The notes under the pieces: generated by a model
The model's input: only the letters and a program-made list of their open reading frames with translations
Databases searched by the model: none
What the model was told of the DNA's origin: nothing
Program-made: the position numbers and the translations under genes
Source of the DNA: Prescottella subtropica
GTDB lineage: Bacteria > Actinomycetota > Actinomycetes > Mycobacteriales > Mycobacteriaceae
Direction of reading: 5' to 3'
Length of the DNA: 64,000 nt
Assembly: GCF_005434945.1 (NCBI RefSeq)
Contig: NZ_SKCH01000002.1
Coordinates: 310,001 to 374,000, forward strand
Shown: one piece after another, positions 10,512 to 19,068 of the stretch
Numbering within the stretch: position 1 is the stretch's first letter
Layout: each line of letters opens with the position of its first letter

Positions 10512-11717
10512 GTGACCCGATCCCGGACGGCCCTTGCCCTGCTCGCCGCGGCTGCGGTGACCGCCGGTTGCGGCGGCCCGGCCACCCCGTCGGCCGCCCC
10601 CGACACGACGGTGTCGCCGTCCGAAACGACCTCGGCCGCCCCGCTCCCGGACCCCACCGAGCGGGGGATCGTCACTGCGGCGGAGCCGTTCACCGGCACG
10701 GACGGTCTGGTGGGGCAGAAGATCCTCTACCGGTCGACGTCGGGGATCGACGGCCGCGGCACCGAGGTGTCCGGGACGGTGTTCGCCCCGGCGGGCACGC
10801 CGCCGGCGGGTGGGTGGCCGGTGGTGAGCGTCGGGCATCCGACGACGGGCCTGCTCGACGAGTGCGCGCCGTCGCGGCACCCGAACCTGCTGGGCGAGGC
10901 CGGGTTGGTGCGGGACCTGCTGGGCCGTGGTTTCGTCGTCGCCGTCACCGATTACGAGGGTCTCGGCACCGACGGGCCGCACCCGTATCTCGAGCCGATC
11001 ACCGCCGCCCGCAACGTGATCGACGCGGTGCGGGCCGCCCGGTTCCTGATCCCGGACGTCTCGCCGCGGTGGGCGGCGATCGGGGTGTCGCAGGGCGGGC
11101 AGGCGGCGTGGGCGGCGGCCGAGCAGGCGGCCGACTACGGTGACGGTCTCGAACTGGTCGGTTCCGCCGCACTGTCGCCGCCCGCCGACCTGAGCCCCAT
11201 CGTCTCCGACGGTCCACCGAATCTGGATCTGCCGCAACAGATGTTCCTGCCGATCCTGCTCGACGGGCTGGAGATGTCGCATCCCGACCTCGATGCGAGC
11301 GCCTACATTCGGGGCCCGCTCACCGAGAACCGGGACGTGCTGCGCGCGTGCACCGGACCGCTCAAGGCCCGGAAACTGTCGGTGGCACTGAGTCTCACCC
11401 CGGCGGACACGCTGCCGCGCAGCGACGACGACGTCGCCCGGATGCGGGAGTGGCTGGCCCGGGACGCGCTGCCGCAGCAACCGGCGTCGGCGCCGATGCT
11501 GGTGGTGATCGCCGGACGCGACAACCTCATTCGCGCCGACTGGACGATCGCTGCGGTCGGCCGGGCGTGCGGGATCGGGGACGTGATCGAGATGCGGTAC
11601 CGCGCCGACGACGTGCACGCCGACTCCCGCGCGATGCCCGGCGCGGTCGACTGGCTCACCGGCCGGTTCACCGGGGCGCCCGTGGTGAACACGTGTGCGG
11701 GGGAGGCGGCGCCGTGA
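10512..11717 (+). CDS. Secretory lipase (LIP family), probable lipoprotein
   Basis: 401 residues from GTG at 10512. The N terminus is a signal sequence with Cys in TAGCGG, a weak lipobox since Thr is at -3. The alpha/beta-hydrolase core carries the nucleophile Ser193 in GVSQGG, an Asp in VIAGRDNLIR and a His late in the chain (DDVHADS). The family (PF03583) cleaves triacylglycerols and short-chain esters outside the cell. The stop overlaps the start of the following sensor kinase gene in GTGA, so secretion of a lipase is translationally linked to a two-component system. That linkage is the notable point. Confidence 0.87.
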   Translation: MTRSRTALALLAAAAVTAGCGGPATPSAAPDTTVSPSETTSAAPLPDPTERGIVTAAEPFTGTDGLVGQKILYRSTSGIDGRGTEVSGTVFAPAGTPPAGGWPVVSVGHPTTGLLDECAPSRHPNLLGEAGLVRDLLGRGFVVAVTDYEGLGTDGPHPYLEPITAARNVIDAVRAARFLIPDVSPRWAAIGVSQGGQAAWAAAEQAADYGDGLELVGSAALSPPADLSPIVSDGPPNLDLPQQMFLPILLDGLEMSHPDLDASAYIRGPLTENRDVLRACTGPLKARKLSVALSLTPADTLPRSDDDVARMREWLARDALPQQPASAPMLVVIAGRDNLIRADWTIAAVGRACGIGDVIEMRYRADDVHADSRAMPGAVDWLTGRFTGAPVVNTCAGEAAP

Positions 11718-12931
11718 GCGCGGTCGCGTGGGGGGTGCTGCTGGTGGCGGTCGCGGTGGTCGCGACCGCCGTCGTCGTGCGGACCCGCCGCGTCCTCACC
11801 ACCCCCGCCGAACGTGCCGTCCACGACACCCTGCACACCGCGTCCCTCGCGGCCCGGCCGCTGCGCGGCGGGCTCGACGCGGACTCGGCGGCCGAGGCGG
11901 CCCCGCATCTGCGGCTGCTGACCGGTACCCAGGCGCTCGCGATCCTCGGCCCCGACGGCGACGTGCTCGCCTGGACGGGCCCGCACGAGGCGCTGGCCGG
12001 GCAGGTGTCCGCTGCGGCGGTGCGGGCGATCGACGGCCGCCGCCGGGTGCTGGTGGCGCACGGCGACCTGGTGCGCGACCCCGCCGATCAGGTGGTGCGG
12101 GCCGTCGTCGCGCAGCCGCTGCTGGTCGACGACACCGACGTCGTCGGGGTTCTCGCGGTGGTGACCACGAGCGAACCCGGCCCGGCGATGCTCGGTGCGC
12201 TCACCGAGGTGGCCCGGTACGTGTGCGGGCAGCTCGCGCTGGCGGAGCTGGACGCGTCCCGCGCCCGCCTGGATCGCGCCGAGGTGCGGGCCCTGCGCGC
12301 CCAGATCAGCCCGCACTTCATCTACAACGCGCTCGGCACGATCGCGTCGTTCGTGCGGACCGACCCGGACCGGGCCCGGGAACTGGTGCTCGAGTTCGCC
12401 GACTTCACCCGCTACTCGTTCCGGGCGGCCGGCGAATACACCGTCCTCGCCGACGAACTGCGCAACATCGACCGCTATCTCACGCTCGAGCGGGCCCGGT
12501 TCGGAGACCAGCTGGAGGTGCGACTGCAGGTGGCGCCCGAGGTGCTCAGCGTGGTGCTGCCGTTCCTGGCGTTGCAGCCGCTCGTCGAGAACGCCGTCCG
12601 GCACGGGCTGTCCGGCCGAGCGGACGGCGGCACCGTCACGATCGTCGCCGCCGACGCGGGACCGGACGCCGTCATCAGCGTCGAGGACGACGGCGTCGGC
12701 ATGGACCCGGAACTGCTGCGTTCCGGGGAGTTGGACGCGGTCGTCCCGGGTGCTGAAGGAAGCCACGACTCGAACATTTCCGAGGCCGCGCACGTGGGTC
12801 TGGCGAACGTCGACGACCGGCTGCGGGCCGCGTTCGGCAACGACTACGGCCTGGTCGTGGAGACGGCGCCCGGCGCCGGCACCAAGGTGAGCATGCGGGT
12901 GCCGAAGTTCCGGCCGGGGATCCGGGCGTGA
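11714..12931 (+). CDS. LytS/BtsS-type sensor histidine kinase
   Basis: 405 residues, GTG overlapping the lipase stop. A single N-terminal membrane helix (WGVLLVAVAVVATAVVV) replaces the five to eight helices of classical LytS. A GAF-like sensory domain spans about residues 40-175. The His_kinase domain has the phosphoacceptor H201 in QISPHFIYNAL. The ATPase domain has N in LVENAVRHGL and DDGVGM. It should autophosphorylate and signal to the LytTR regulator 42 bp downstream. The GAF domain, not a multi-helix receptor, would be the sensing part; it may read an intracellular metabolite. Confidence 0.88.
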   Translation: MSAVAWGVLLVAVAVVATAVVVRTRRVLTTPAERAVHDTLHTASLAARPLRGGLDADSAAEAAPHLRLLTGTQALAILGPDGDVLAWTGPHEALAGQVSAAAVRAIDGRRRVLVAHGDLVRDPADQVVRAVVAQPLLVDDTDVVGVLAVVTTSEPGPAMLGALTEVARYVCGQLALAELDASRARLDRAEVRALRAQISPHFIYNALGTIASFVRTDPDRARELVLEFADFTRYSFRAAGEYTVLADELRNIDRYLTLERARFGDQLEVRLQVAPEVLSVVLPFLALQPLVENAVRHGLSGRADGGTVTIVAADAGPDAVISVEDDGVGMDPELLRSGELDAVVPGAEGSHDSNISEAAHVGLANVDDRLRAAFGNDYGLVVETAPGAGTKVSMRVPKFRPGIRA

Positions 12932-12973
12932 CCGCTCCGGCCCGAACAGTGGGCATGGCACGATGGATCCGTT

Positions 12974-13771
12974 GTGAAAGAAACTTCTGACGGGCCCGTG
13001 GACGGCCCCCTGACGGTGCTGGCGGTCGACGACGAGCGGCCCGCCCTCGACGAACTCGCCTTCCTGCTGCGTGCCCGCGACGAGATCGGGGAGACCCGCA
13101 CCGCCGGCGATGCGACGACGGCGCTGCGGATCCTGCGTGACGGCGGCGTCGACGCGGTGTTCCTCGACATCAACATGCCCGGACTCGACGGTCTCGAGCT
13201 GGCCGGGATCCTCGGCCAGTTCGCGAGCCCACCGTCGGTGGTGTTCGTGACCGCGCACGAGGACCGGGCCGTCGCGGCGTTCGACCTCGGGGCCGTCGAC
13301 TACCTGCTCAAACCGCTGCGCGAGGAACGCCTCGCCGAGGCGGTGCGGCGGATCGTCGAACGCCGACGCCGTGCCCGCGAGGAGAGCACCGACGACGCGT
13401 CGGCCGACGAGGTGATCCCCGTCGAACTCGGTGGTGTCACCACGCTGGTGCCACGATCGACCGTCAAATGGGTCGAGGCCGACGGTGACTACGCGCGCCT
13501 GCACACCGCCACCGGATCGCACCTGGTGCGGATCCCGATCTCGTCGCTGGAGAACCGCTGGGCCGACGCCGGTTTCCTGCGGGTGCACCGCTCATACCTG
13601 GTGTCACTCGCCGAGGTCACCGGCATCCGCAGCGTCGGCTCCGGGCTGGTGGTGTGCCTGCGACCGCAGGGCGACGCCCCCGCCGTGGAACTGCCCGTCA
13701 GCCGCCGGCACACCCGCGAACTCAAGGACCGGCTCATCCGCGGCCCACGTCAGGCCTGGACGTCGAGATGA
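12974..13771 (+). CDS. LytTR-family response regulator
   Basis: 265 residues, GTG start. The receiver domain (about residues 13-130) has acidic DDE near the start, phosphoacceptor D65 in VFLDINMPG and Lys in LLKPL. A short charged linker leads to a LytTR DNA-binding domain (about 155-260) with WVEADGDYARLHT and FLRVHRSYLV. It partners with the kinase encoded just upstream. LytTR regulators of this type often control transport or carbon uptake genes, and a symporter gene follows two genes on. The stop overlaps the next start in ATGA. Confidence 0.9.
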   Translation: MKETSDGPVDGPLTVLAVDDERPALDELAFLLRARDEIGETRTAGDATTALRILRDGGVDAVFLDINMPGLDGLELAGILGQFASPPSVVFVTAHEDRAVAAFDLGAVDYLLKPLREERLAEAVRRIVERRRRAREESTDDASADEVIPVELGGVTTLVPRSTVKWVEADGDYARLHTATGSHLVRIPISSLENRWADAGFLRVHRSYLVSLAEVTGIRSVGSGLVVCLRPQGDAPAVELPVSRRHTRELKDRLIRGPRQAWTSR

Positions 13772-14160
13772 CGACCCCGGCACCGCCGCCGAGACACGGG
13801 GCGGCACCGCCGCCGCGCGAGCGGGTGGTGCTCGCCACCCGGCGCGGCGCCCGCATGGTCCGCACCCGCGTCGAGGTGGAGGAGCAGACCGAGGTCGGGG
13901 ACGCGCTGATCCGCGGCCTCGTCCGGGCGCAGCTCGGGCTCGCGGTGCGGGTCGCCGCCGTCGTGGTGCTGCTGTTCGGGGCAGTGCCGCTGCTCGGCAT
14001 CGCGTTCCCCGGGTTCGCGGACCTGTCGGTCGCCGGCATCCGGTTGCCGTGGCTGCTCACCGCAGTGCTGGCGGTCCCGGTCCTCACCGGCGCCGGCTGG
14101 TTCTACGTGCGCGCCGCCGAACGCAACGAGCAGGACTTCACCGACCTGGTCGAGGACTGA
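13768..14160 (+). CDS. Small two-helix membrane protein before a symporter
   Basis: 130 residues, ATG overlapping the regulator stop. The Pro/Arg-rich cytosolic N terminus (about 60 residues) is followed by two membrane helices (RVAAVVVLLFGAVPLLGIAF and WLLTAVLAVPVLTGAGWFYV) and a short acidic tail. The layout matches DUF485/DUF4212-like small partners that precede sodium:solute symporters, and a symporter gene follows 11 bp later. I do not see clear DUF485 sequence motifs, so the family assignment stays open. It probably assists or forms part of the transporter. Confidence 0.7.
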   Translation: MTTPAPPPRHGAAPPPRERVVLATRRGARMVRTRVEVEEQTEVGDALIRGLVRAQLGLAVRVAAVVVLLFGAVPLLGIAFPGFADLSVAGIRLPWLLTAVLAVPVLTGAGWFYVRAAERNEQDFTDLVED

Positions 14161-14171
14161 GGTACGCCCGC

Positions 14172-15926
14172 GTGCTCGGACAACCCCTACCCGTGATGAC
14201 TCTGCTGGCGTTGGTCGCCGCGGCCGTCGCGACCGTCGGCATCGGCTTCTACGGGGTGCGGATGGCGCGTACCACCTCCGACTTCCTCGTCGCGTCCCGC
14301 AGCGTCGGGCCCGGCTGGAACGCCGCCGCGATCTCCGGTGAATACCTTTCGGCCGCATCGTTTCTCGGTGTCGCCGGACTGATCGCCAAGTACGGGGCGG
14401 ACGCCCTGTGGTATCCGATCGGGTTCACCGCCGGCTATCTGGGGCTGCTGCTGTTCGTGGCGGCACCGCTGCGTCGATCGGGCGCGTACACGGTCCCGGA
14501 CTTCGCGGAGTTCCGGCTCGGCTCGGTCCCGGTGCGACGACTGTCGATGGTCGTGGTCGCGCTCGTGTGCACGCTGTACATGGTGCCGCAGTTCCAGGGC
14601 GCCGGACTGACCCTGAACATCCTGCTCGGCGTCCCCGGCTGGGTGGGCGTCGTGGTGGTGGGTGCCATCGTCATCGGCAACGTCGTCGGCGGCGGCATGC
14701 GGTCGATCACGTTCGTGCAGGCGTTCCAGTACTGGCTCAAACTGTCCGCGGTCGCGATCCCCGCCCTCGTCCTCACCGTCCACTACGCCGCCGACCGACA
14801 GCCCGTCGGCCAGCCCGCACCCCCGACCGTCGCCGAGCAGACCACCGTCGACGTCACCACCGACGTCGTCGTGCAGGTCGCCACCCCGATCGACGCGGCC
14901 CTCGACGGCACCCTCGACGGACGCCCCACCGTCGGGACCGTGCACCTGGGCACCGGACGCCACGAACTCGGCGCCGGCACCACCCTCGTCCTGCCCGCCG
15001 GATCCCACGTCCCCGTCGTCGCGGGCGCCCCCGCCGACGGCGCCGAGTGGCTGCTGCCCGGAGGCGGATTCGGTGACCCGCACCCGCGCTACCAGGTGTA
15101 TTCGCTGATCCTGGCGACGTTCCTCGGTGCGATGGGGCTGCCGCACGTGCTGGTCCGCTTCTACACCAACCCGGACGGGCGGGCGGCCCGCATGACGTCG
15201 CTCGTCGTGATCGCGCTCGTCGGCGGGTTCTATCTGTTCCCGGTGCTGCTCGGGGTGTTCGCCCGCATGTACGTGCCGCAGCTGCTCATCACCGGCACCT
15301 CCGACGCCGCGGTCCTGCTGCTGCCCGGGTCGGTGCTGTCCGGGTGGGCCGGGCAGTTGCTCGCCGGGGTGGTCGCCGCGGGCGCGATCGCGGCGTTCCT
15401 GTCGACGTCGTCGGGTCTGCTGGTGAGCATCGCCGGCGTCCTGAGCACCGACGTGCTGCGCGGCCGGGTCCGCGACTTCCGGGTCGCGGTGCTGCTCGCG
15501 AGCATCGTGCCGATGGCTCTCGCGCTCGCGGCGTCGTCGTTCGACCTGTCCCGATCGGTGGGCCTCGTCCTCGCGGTCGCCGCATCCACCCTGTGCCCGC
15601 TGCTGGTGCTCGGCATCTGGTGGCGTCGCCTCACCCCGGCCGGGGCCGCGGCCGGCCTGATCGCCGGGATCGTCGCAGCCGGCGGGGCGGCACTGATCGC
15701 CGTCGCCGACGTGGTGCCCGTCGACGCGTGGCACGGCTGGCCGGCGGTGCTTCTCGGCTACCCGGCCGCGGTGAGCGTGCCGCTCGCGTTCGCGACGATG
15801 GTCGTCGTCAGCCTCCTCACCCGCCGGCAGGTGCCGCGCGACGTGGGCCGGATCTTCACCCGCATGCACGCCCCGGAACGGCTCGGCATGGGCCGCGACC
15901 GGGAGCGGGACCTGCGGTCGAGCTGA
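14172..15926 (+). CDS. Sodium:solute symporter (SSS), cation/acetate type
   Basis: 584 residues from GTG at 14172, with GAGG nine bases upstream; GTG at 14193 and ATG at 14196 are alternatives. About 13 helices. SSS motifs include SGEYLSAASFLGVAGL and GLPHVLVRFYT, characteristic of ActP/MctC acetate and pyruvate carriers. Unusual is a hydrophilic insert of roughly 90 residues between helices (around residues 205-295), Thr/Asp-rich and strand-like, likely extracytoplasmic. It would import a short carboxylate with Na+. It is the end of the lipase / two-component operon. Confidence 0.88.
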   Translation: MLGQPLPVMTLLALVAAAVATVGIGFYGVRMARTTSDFLVASRSVGPGWNAAAISGEYLSAASFLGVAGLIAKYGADALWYPIGFTAGYLGLLLFVAAPLRRSGAYTVPDFAEFRLGSVPVRRLSMVVVALVCTLYMVPQFQGAGLTLNILLGVPGWVGVVVVGAIVIGNVVGGGMRSITFVQAFQYWLKLSAVAIPALVLTVHYAADRQPVGQPAPPTVAEQTTVDVTTDVVVQVATPIDAALDGTLDGRPTVGTVHLGTGRHELGAGTTLVLPAGSHVPVVAGAPADGAEWLLPGGGFGDPHPRYQVYSLILATFLGAMGLPHVLVRFYTNPDGRAARMTSLVVIALVGGFYLFPVLLGVFARMYVPQLLITGTSDAAVLLLPGSVLSGWAGQLLAGVVAAGAIAAFLSTSSGLLVSIAGVLSTDVLRGRVRDFRVAVLLASIVPMALALAASSFDLSRSVGLVLAVAASTLCPLLVLGIWWRRLTPAGAAAGLIAGIVAAGGAALIAVADVVPVDAWHGWPAVLLGYPAAVSVPLAFATMVVVSLLTRRQVPRDVGRIFTRMHAPERLGMGRDRERDLRSS

Positions 15927-15954
15927 CGGATCCGCTTCCACCGAAGGAGAACTC

Positions 15955-16374
15955 GTGACCGAATGGCAGTGTGTCGGGGCGGCCGACGACTTCCGGGACG
16001 GCGCCGCGCACGCGGTCCGCGCGTTCGACACCGACCTGGTGGCGTTCGCCGACCGGGCCGGCGCCGTCCACATCTTCGACGCCCGCTGCCCGCACATGGG
16101 CGCCGACCTGAGCCGTGGCCGCGTCGTCGGTGACCACCTCGACTGTCCGGCACACCAGTGGCGGTGGAACGGGGCCGGGAAGTGCGTCGGCGGCTCCCCG
16201 AAACCGACACCGCTGCGGGTGTGGCCCACCGAAGAACGCGACGGACAGGTGTACGTGCGGGCCCCCGAGACCCGGGCCTACGGACGCGCCACCCGTTCGG
16301 GGCCGGCCGAATGGTTCGGTGGGGTGCCGGCGCCGGCAGGGGTTCGGAGGGGCCCGGATGCCCGCGGCAACTGA
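15955..16374 (+). CDS. Rieske [2Fe-2S] protein
   Basis: 139 residues from GTG with AAGGAGA upstream. The Rieske domain has C45-P-H47 and C64-x2-H67 ligands (RCPHMGADLSRG and LDCPAHQWRW). Size and lack of a catalytic domain fit a soluble Rieske-type ferredoxin that passes electrons to a partner enzyme or regulator. The 3' end overlaps the start of soxR by 17 bp. An overlapping redox carrier and redox-sensing regulator are unusual neighbours and suggest a functional link. Confidence 0.87.
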   Translation: MTEWQCVGAADDFRDGAAHAVRAFDTDLVAFADRAGAVHIFDARCPHMGADLSRGRVVGDHLDCPAHQWRWNGAGKCVGGSPKPTPLRVWPTEERDGQVYVRAPETRAYGRATRSGPAEWFGGVPAPAGVRRGPDARGN

Positions 16375-16807
16375 CCTCCTGACGATCGGCCAGGTCGCCG
16401 AGCGTGCCGGGATCGCGTCGTCGGCGATCCGGTTCTACGAGGATCAGGGGCTGATCGAGTCGGAGCGCACGTCCGGGAATCAGCGCCGCTATCGGCGGCA
16501 CGTGCTGCGACGGTTGTCGTTGATCCTCGTCGCGAAACGGCTCGGTATCCCGCTGTCGGAGGTCGCGGACGTGTTCGCGGATCTGCCGCACGACCGGATG
16601 CCCGGCCAGCAGGACTGGGAGCGGATCTCCCGGCGGTGGGCCGCGCACCTCGAGGCGCGGCGACGGGAACTCGAGCAGCTCGAACGCGAGATCACCGGTT
16701 GCATCGGCTGCGGCTGCCTGTCGCTGCAGCGGTGCGCGGTCCTCAACCCGGGGGACCGGCTCGGCGCGGACGGGCCCGGCCCGCGGCGACTGCCGCACGA
16801 GGACTGA
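16358..16807 (+). CDS. soxR: Redox-sensitive MerR-family activator SoxR
   Basis: 149 residues from ATG at 16358. MerR helix-turn-helix at the N terminus (TIGQVAERAGIASSAIRFYEDQGLI), a dimerisation helix (about 75-112), and the [2Fe-2S] cluster motif C115, C118, C120, C126 (CIGCGCLSLQRC), which is the SoxR signature. In actinobacteria SoxR responds to redox-active compounds and controls a few oxidoreductases and exporters rather than soxS. The start lies inside the Rieske gene, so the two are probably co-translated. Confidence 0.93.
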   Translation: MPAATDLLTIGQVAERAGIASSAIRFYEDQGLIESERTSGNQRRYRRHVLRRLSLILVAKRLGIPLSEVADVFADLPHDRMPGQQDWERISRRWAAHLEARRRELEQLEREITGCIGCGCLSLQRCAVLNPGDRLGADGPGPRRLPHED

Positions 16808-16865
16808 TCGCCGACCGTTCGTCGTCGCCGGACGACCGTTCGGCGCACAGTCGGGCAATTCGGCG

Positions 16866-16881
16866 TGTGAGCGGCAGCACA
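16866..16881. promoter_or_regulatory. CRP/GlxR-like site upstream of the acetate symporter pair
   Basis: TGTGA, six bases, then GCACA: one mismatch from the TGTGA-N6-TCACA pattern bound by Crp/GlxR regulators of Corynebacteriales. It lies 92 bp upstream of the DUF485 gene start, in the gap after soxR. Acetate uptake under cAMP-type control would make sense, but this is a sequence match only. Confidence 0.4.
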
Positions 16882-16972
16882 CCCTTCGGTTGTGACCTGG
16901 CTCTCACTAACGTCGCATCGCAACCACCGCACCAGCGTTCGCGATGCGGTCGCCACGTCCCAGGAGCCGACC

Positions 16973-17335
16973 ATGACCACCACCGACCTCGGTTCGGGGG
17001 TACCGCCGCAGCGCAGTGCCCCCGACGCGCAGGCCTTCCTCGACATGCAGGCCAGTCCGCAGTTCCAGGAGTTGCGGACTCGCTTGCGGCGCTTCGTGTT
17101 CCCGATGGCCGCGTTCTTCCTCGCGTGGTACGCGATCTACGTGCTGCTCGCGACGTACGCGTCGGGCTTCATGGCCACCGAGGTGATCGGTCACGTCAAC
17201 ATCGGCATCGTCCTCGGGCTCGGCCAGTTCGTGTCGACGTTCGTGATCACCGCGCTGTACGTGAAGTTCGCGAACCGTGAACTCGATCCCCGTGCCGCGG
17301 CGATCCGCGACGAGTTGGAAGGACCGGTCAAGTGA
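16973..17335 (+). CDS. DUF485 membrane protein, symporter partner
   Basis: 120 residues from ATG with CAGGAG upstream. Two membrane helices (FVFPMAAFFLAWYAIYVLLA and VNIGIVLGLGQFVSTFVITA). The block SPQFQELRTRLRRFVFP and the end YVKFANRELDP are diagnostic of DUF485 (YjcH), which is encoded with ActP. Its stop overlaps the symporter start in GTGA. Role: small membrane partner of the acetate carrier; mechanism unknown. Confidence 0.9.
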   Translation: MTTTDLGSGVPPQRSAPDAQAFLDMQASPQFQELRTRLRRFVFPMAAFFLAWYAIYVLLATYASGFMATEVIGHVNIGIVLGLGQFVSTFVITALYVKFANRELDPRAAAIRDELEGPVK

Positions 17336-18969
17336 CGACGATTCTCGCGGCGGAGGGTTCCCAGGTCGGCAACCCGGTCCTCAACATCGCCATCTTCGTG
17401 GCGTTCGTGGTGATCACGATGGGCATCGTGATCCGGGCGAGCCGCACCACCAAGAAGGCGTCCGACTTCTACACCGGCGGCGGCCAGTTCTCCGGCCCGC
17501 AGAACGGTGTCGCGATCGCCGGCGACTACCTGTCGGCGGCGTCGTTCCTCGGTATCGCCGGGGCGATCGCCGTGTACGGCTACGACGGCTTCCTGTACTC
17601 GATCGGCTTCCTCGTCGCGTGGCTCGTCGCGCTGCTGCTGGTGGCCGAACTCCTGCGCAACACCGGACGATTCACGATGGCCGACGTGCTCAGCTTCCGG
17701 CTGAAACAGCGTCCGGTCCGCATGGCTGCGGCACTGTCCACGCTCGTCGTGTCGCTGTTCTACCTGCTCGCCCAGATGGCCGGTGCCGGCGGACTGGTCG
17801 CGCTGCTGCTCGACATCCACGACAAGGCCGGTCAGGCGATCGTCGTCGCCGTCGTCGGTGTGCTGATGATCGTGTACGTCCTCGTCGGCGGCATGAAGGG
17901 CACCACGTACGTGCAGATGGTCAAGGCCGTCCTGCTCATCGCCGGGGCCGCCATCATGTTCGTGCTCGTGCTGCTCGCGGTGCGCGGCAACTTCTCCCAG
18001 TTGCTCGCCGACGCCCAGAACACCGTCTCCCAGTCCACGAACGACGCCGTCGCGAGCCGCGACATCCTCGCGCCGGGTGCCAAGTACGGCATCAGTGGGA
18101 TGACCCGGCTGGACTTCATCTCTCTCGGCATCGCCCTGGTCCTCGGCACCGCGGGCCTGCCGCACGTGCTCATGCGCTTCTACACGGTGCCCACCGCGAA
18201 GGAGGCCCGCCGCTCGGTGACGTGGGCGATCGGCCTGATCGGTGCGTTCTACCTGTTCACCCTGGTCCTCGGCTACGGCGCCGCCCGGATGGTCGGCCCC
18301 GACAAGATCCTCGGCGCCCCCGGCAAGGAGAACGCGGCCGCCCCGCTGCTCGCCTTCGAACTCGGCGGCACCCTGTTCCTGTCGATCATCTCCGCGGTCG
18401 CGTTCGCGACGATCCTCGCGGTCGTCGCCGGCCTCGCGATCACCGCGTCGGCCTCGTTCGCCCACGACATCTACGCCAGTGTCATCAAGCGCGGCAAGGT
18501 ATCCGAGGAGGAGCAGGTGCGGGTCTCCCGGATCACCGTCGTGGTGATCGGTCTCGCGTCGATCGTGCTCGGCATCCTGGCGATGGGCCAGAACATCGCG
18601 TTCCTCGTCGCCCTGGCGTTCGCGGTGGCCGCGTCGGCGAACCTGCCGACGCTGCTGTACTCGCTGTTCTGGAAGGACTTCAACACCACCGGCGCCCTGT
18701 GGAGCATCTACGGCGGCCTGATCAGCTGCCTCGTGCTGATCGTGTTCTCGCCGGCCGTCTCCGGTGCGAAGAGTTCGATGTTCCCGAACGCCGACTTCGC
18801 CTGGTTCCCGCTGTCCAACCCGGGCATCGTGTCCATCCCGCTGGCCTTCCTGCTCGGCATCGTCGGCACCTACGTGGGCCGACGCAAGCTCGAGGACCCG
18901 GCCAAGCAGGCCGAGATGGAGGTCCGCTCGCTCACCGGTGTCGGTGTGGAGAAGGCCGTCGCGCACTAG
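17332..18969 (+). CDS. Cation/acetate symporter ActP/MctC
   Basis: 545 residues, GTG overlapping the DUF485 stop. About 13 helices with SSS motifs GDYLSAASFLGIAGAIA and GLPHVLMRFYTV. The N terminus begins outside, as in ActP. It lacks the long insert seen in the first symporter of the region (14172-15926), so the two are not simple recent duplicates. It should import acetate, propionate or pyruvate with Na+ or H+. A strong hairpin follows 11 bp after the stop and isolates the unit. Confidence 0.9.
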   Translation: MTTILAAEGSQVGNPVLNIAIFVAFVVITMGIVIRASRTTKKASDFYTGGGQFSGPQNGVAIAGDYLSAASFLGIAGAIAVYGYDGFLYSIGFLVAWLVALLLVAELLRNTGRFTMADVLSFRLKQRPVRMAAALSTLVVSLFYLLAQMAGAGGLVALLLDIHDKAGQAIVVAVVGVLMIVYVLVGGMKGTTYVQMVKAVLLIAGAAIMFVLVLLAVRGNFSQLLADAQNTVSQSTNDAVASRDILAPGAKYGISGMTRLDFISLGIALVLGTAGLPHVLMRFYTVPTAKEARRSVTWAIGLIGAFYLFTLVLGYGAARMVGPDKILGAPGKENAAAPLLAFELGGTLFLSIISAVAFATILAVVAGLAITASASFAHDIYASVIKRGKVSEEEQVRVSRITVVVIGLASIVLGILAMGQNIAFLVALAFAVAASANLPTLLYSLFWKDFNTTGALWSIYGGLISCLVLIVFSPAVSGAKSSMFPNADFAWFPLSNPGIVSIPLAFLLGIVGTYVGRRKLEDPAKQAEMEVRSLTGVGVEKAVAH

Positions 18970-18980
18970 CAAACCCGGTC

Positions 18981-19018
18981 CCGCTGCGCCCCGCGTCCCC
19001 CGACGCGGGGCGCAGCGG
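18981..19018 (+). terminator. Intrinsic-type hairpin after the acetate symporter
   Basis: Perfect 17-bp GC-rich stem, 18981-18997 paired with 19002-19018, around a CCCC loop. There is no T tract, which is common in this GC-rich group. It starts 11 bp after the symporter stop and ends 50 bp before the Rv0910-like gene. Confidence 0.8.
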
Positions 19019-19068
19019 CGTCCCGTACGGTCCTGTACGTCGCGTTTCTCGGCGGCTACGATCCGACG

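Noticed and set aside
11303-13588. Long minus-strand frame opposite the lipase, kinase and regulator genes
   Set aside because: No domain or motif; the plus strand holds conserved kinase and LytTR signatures.
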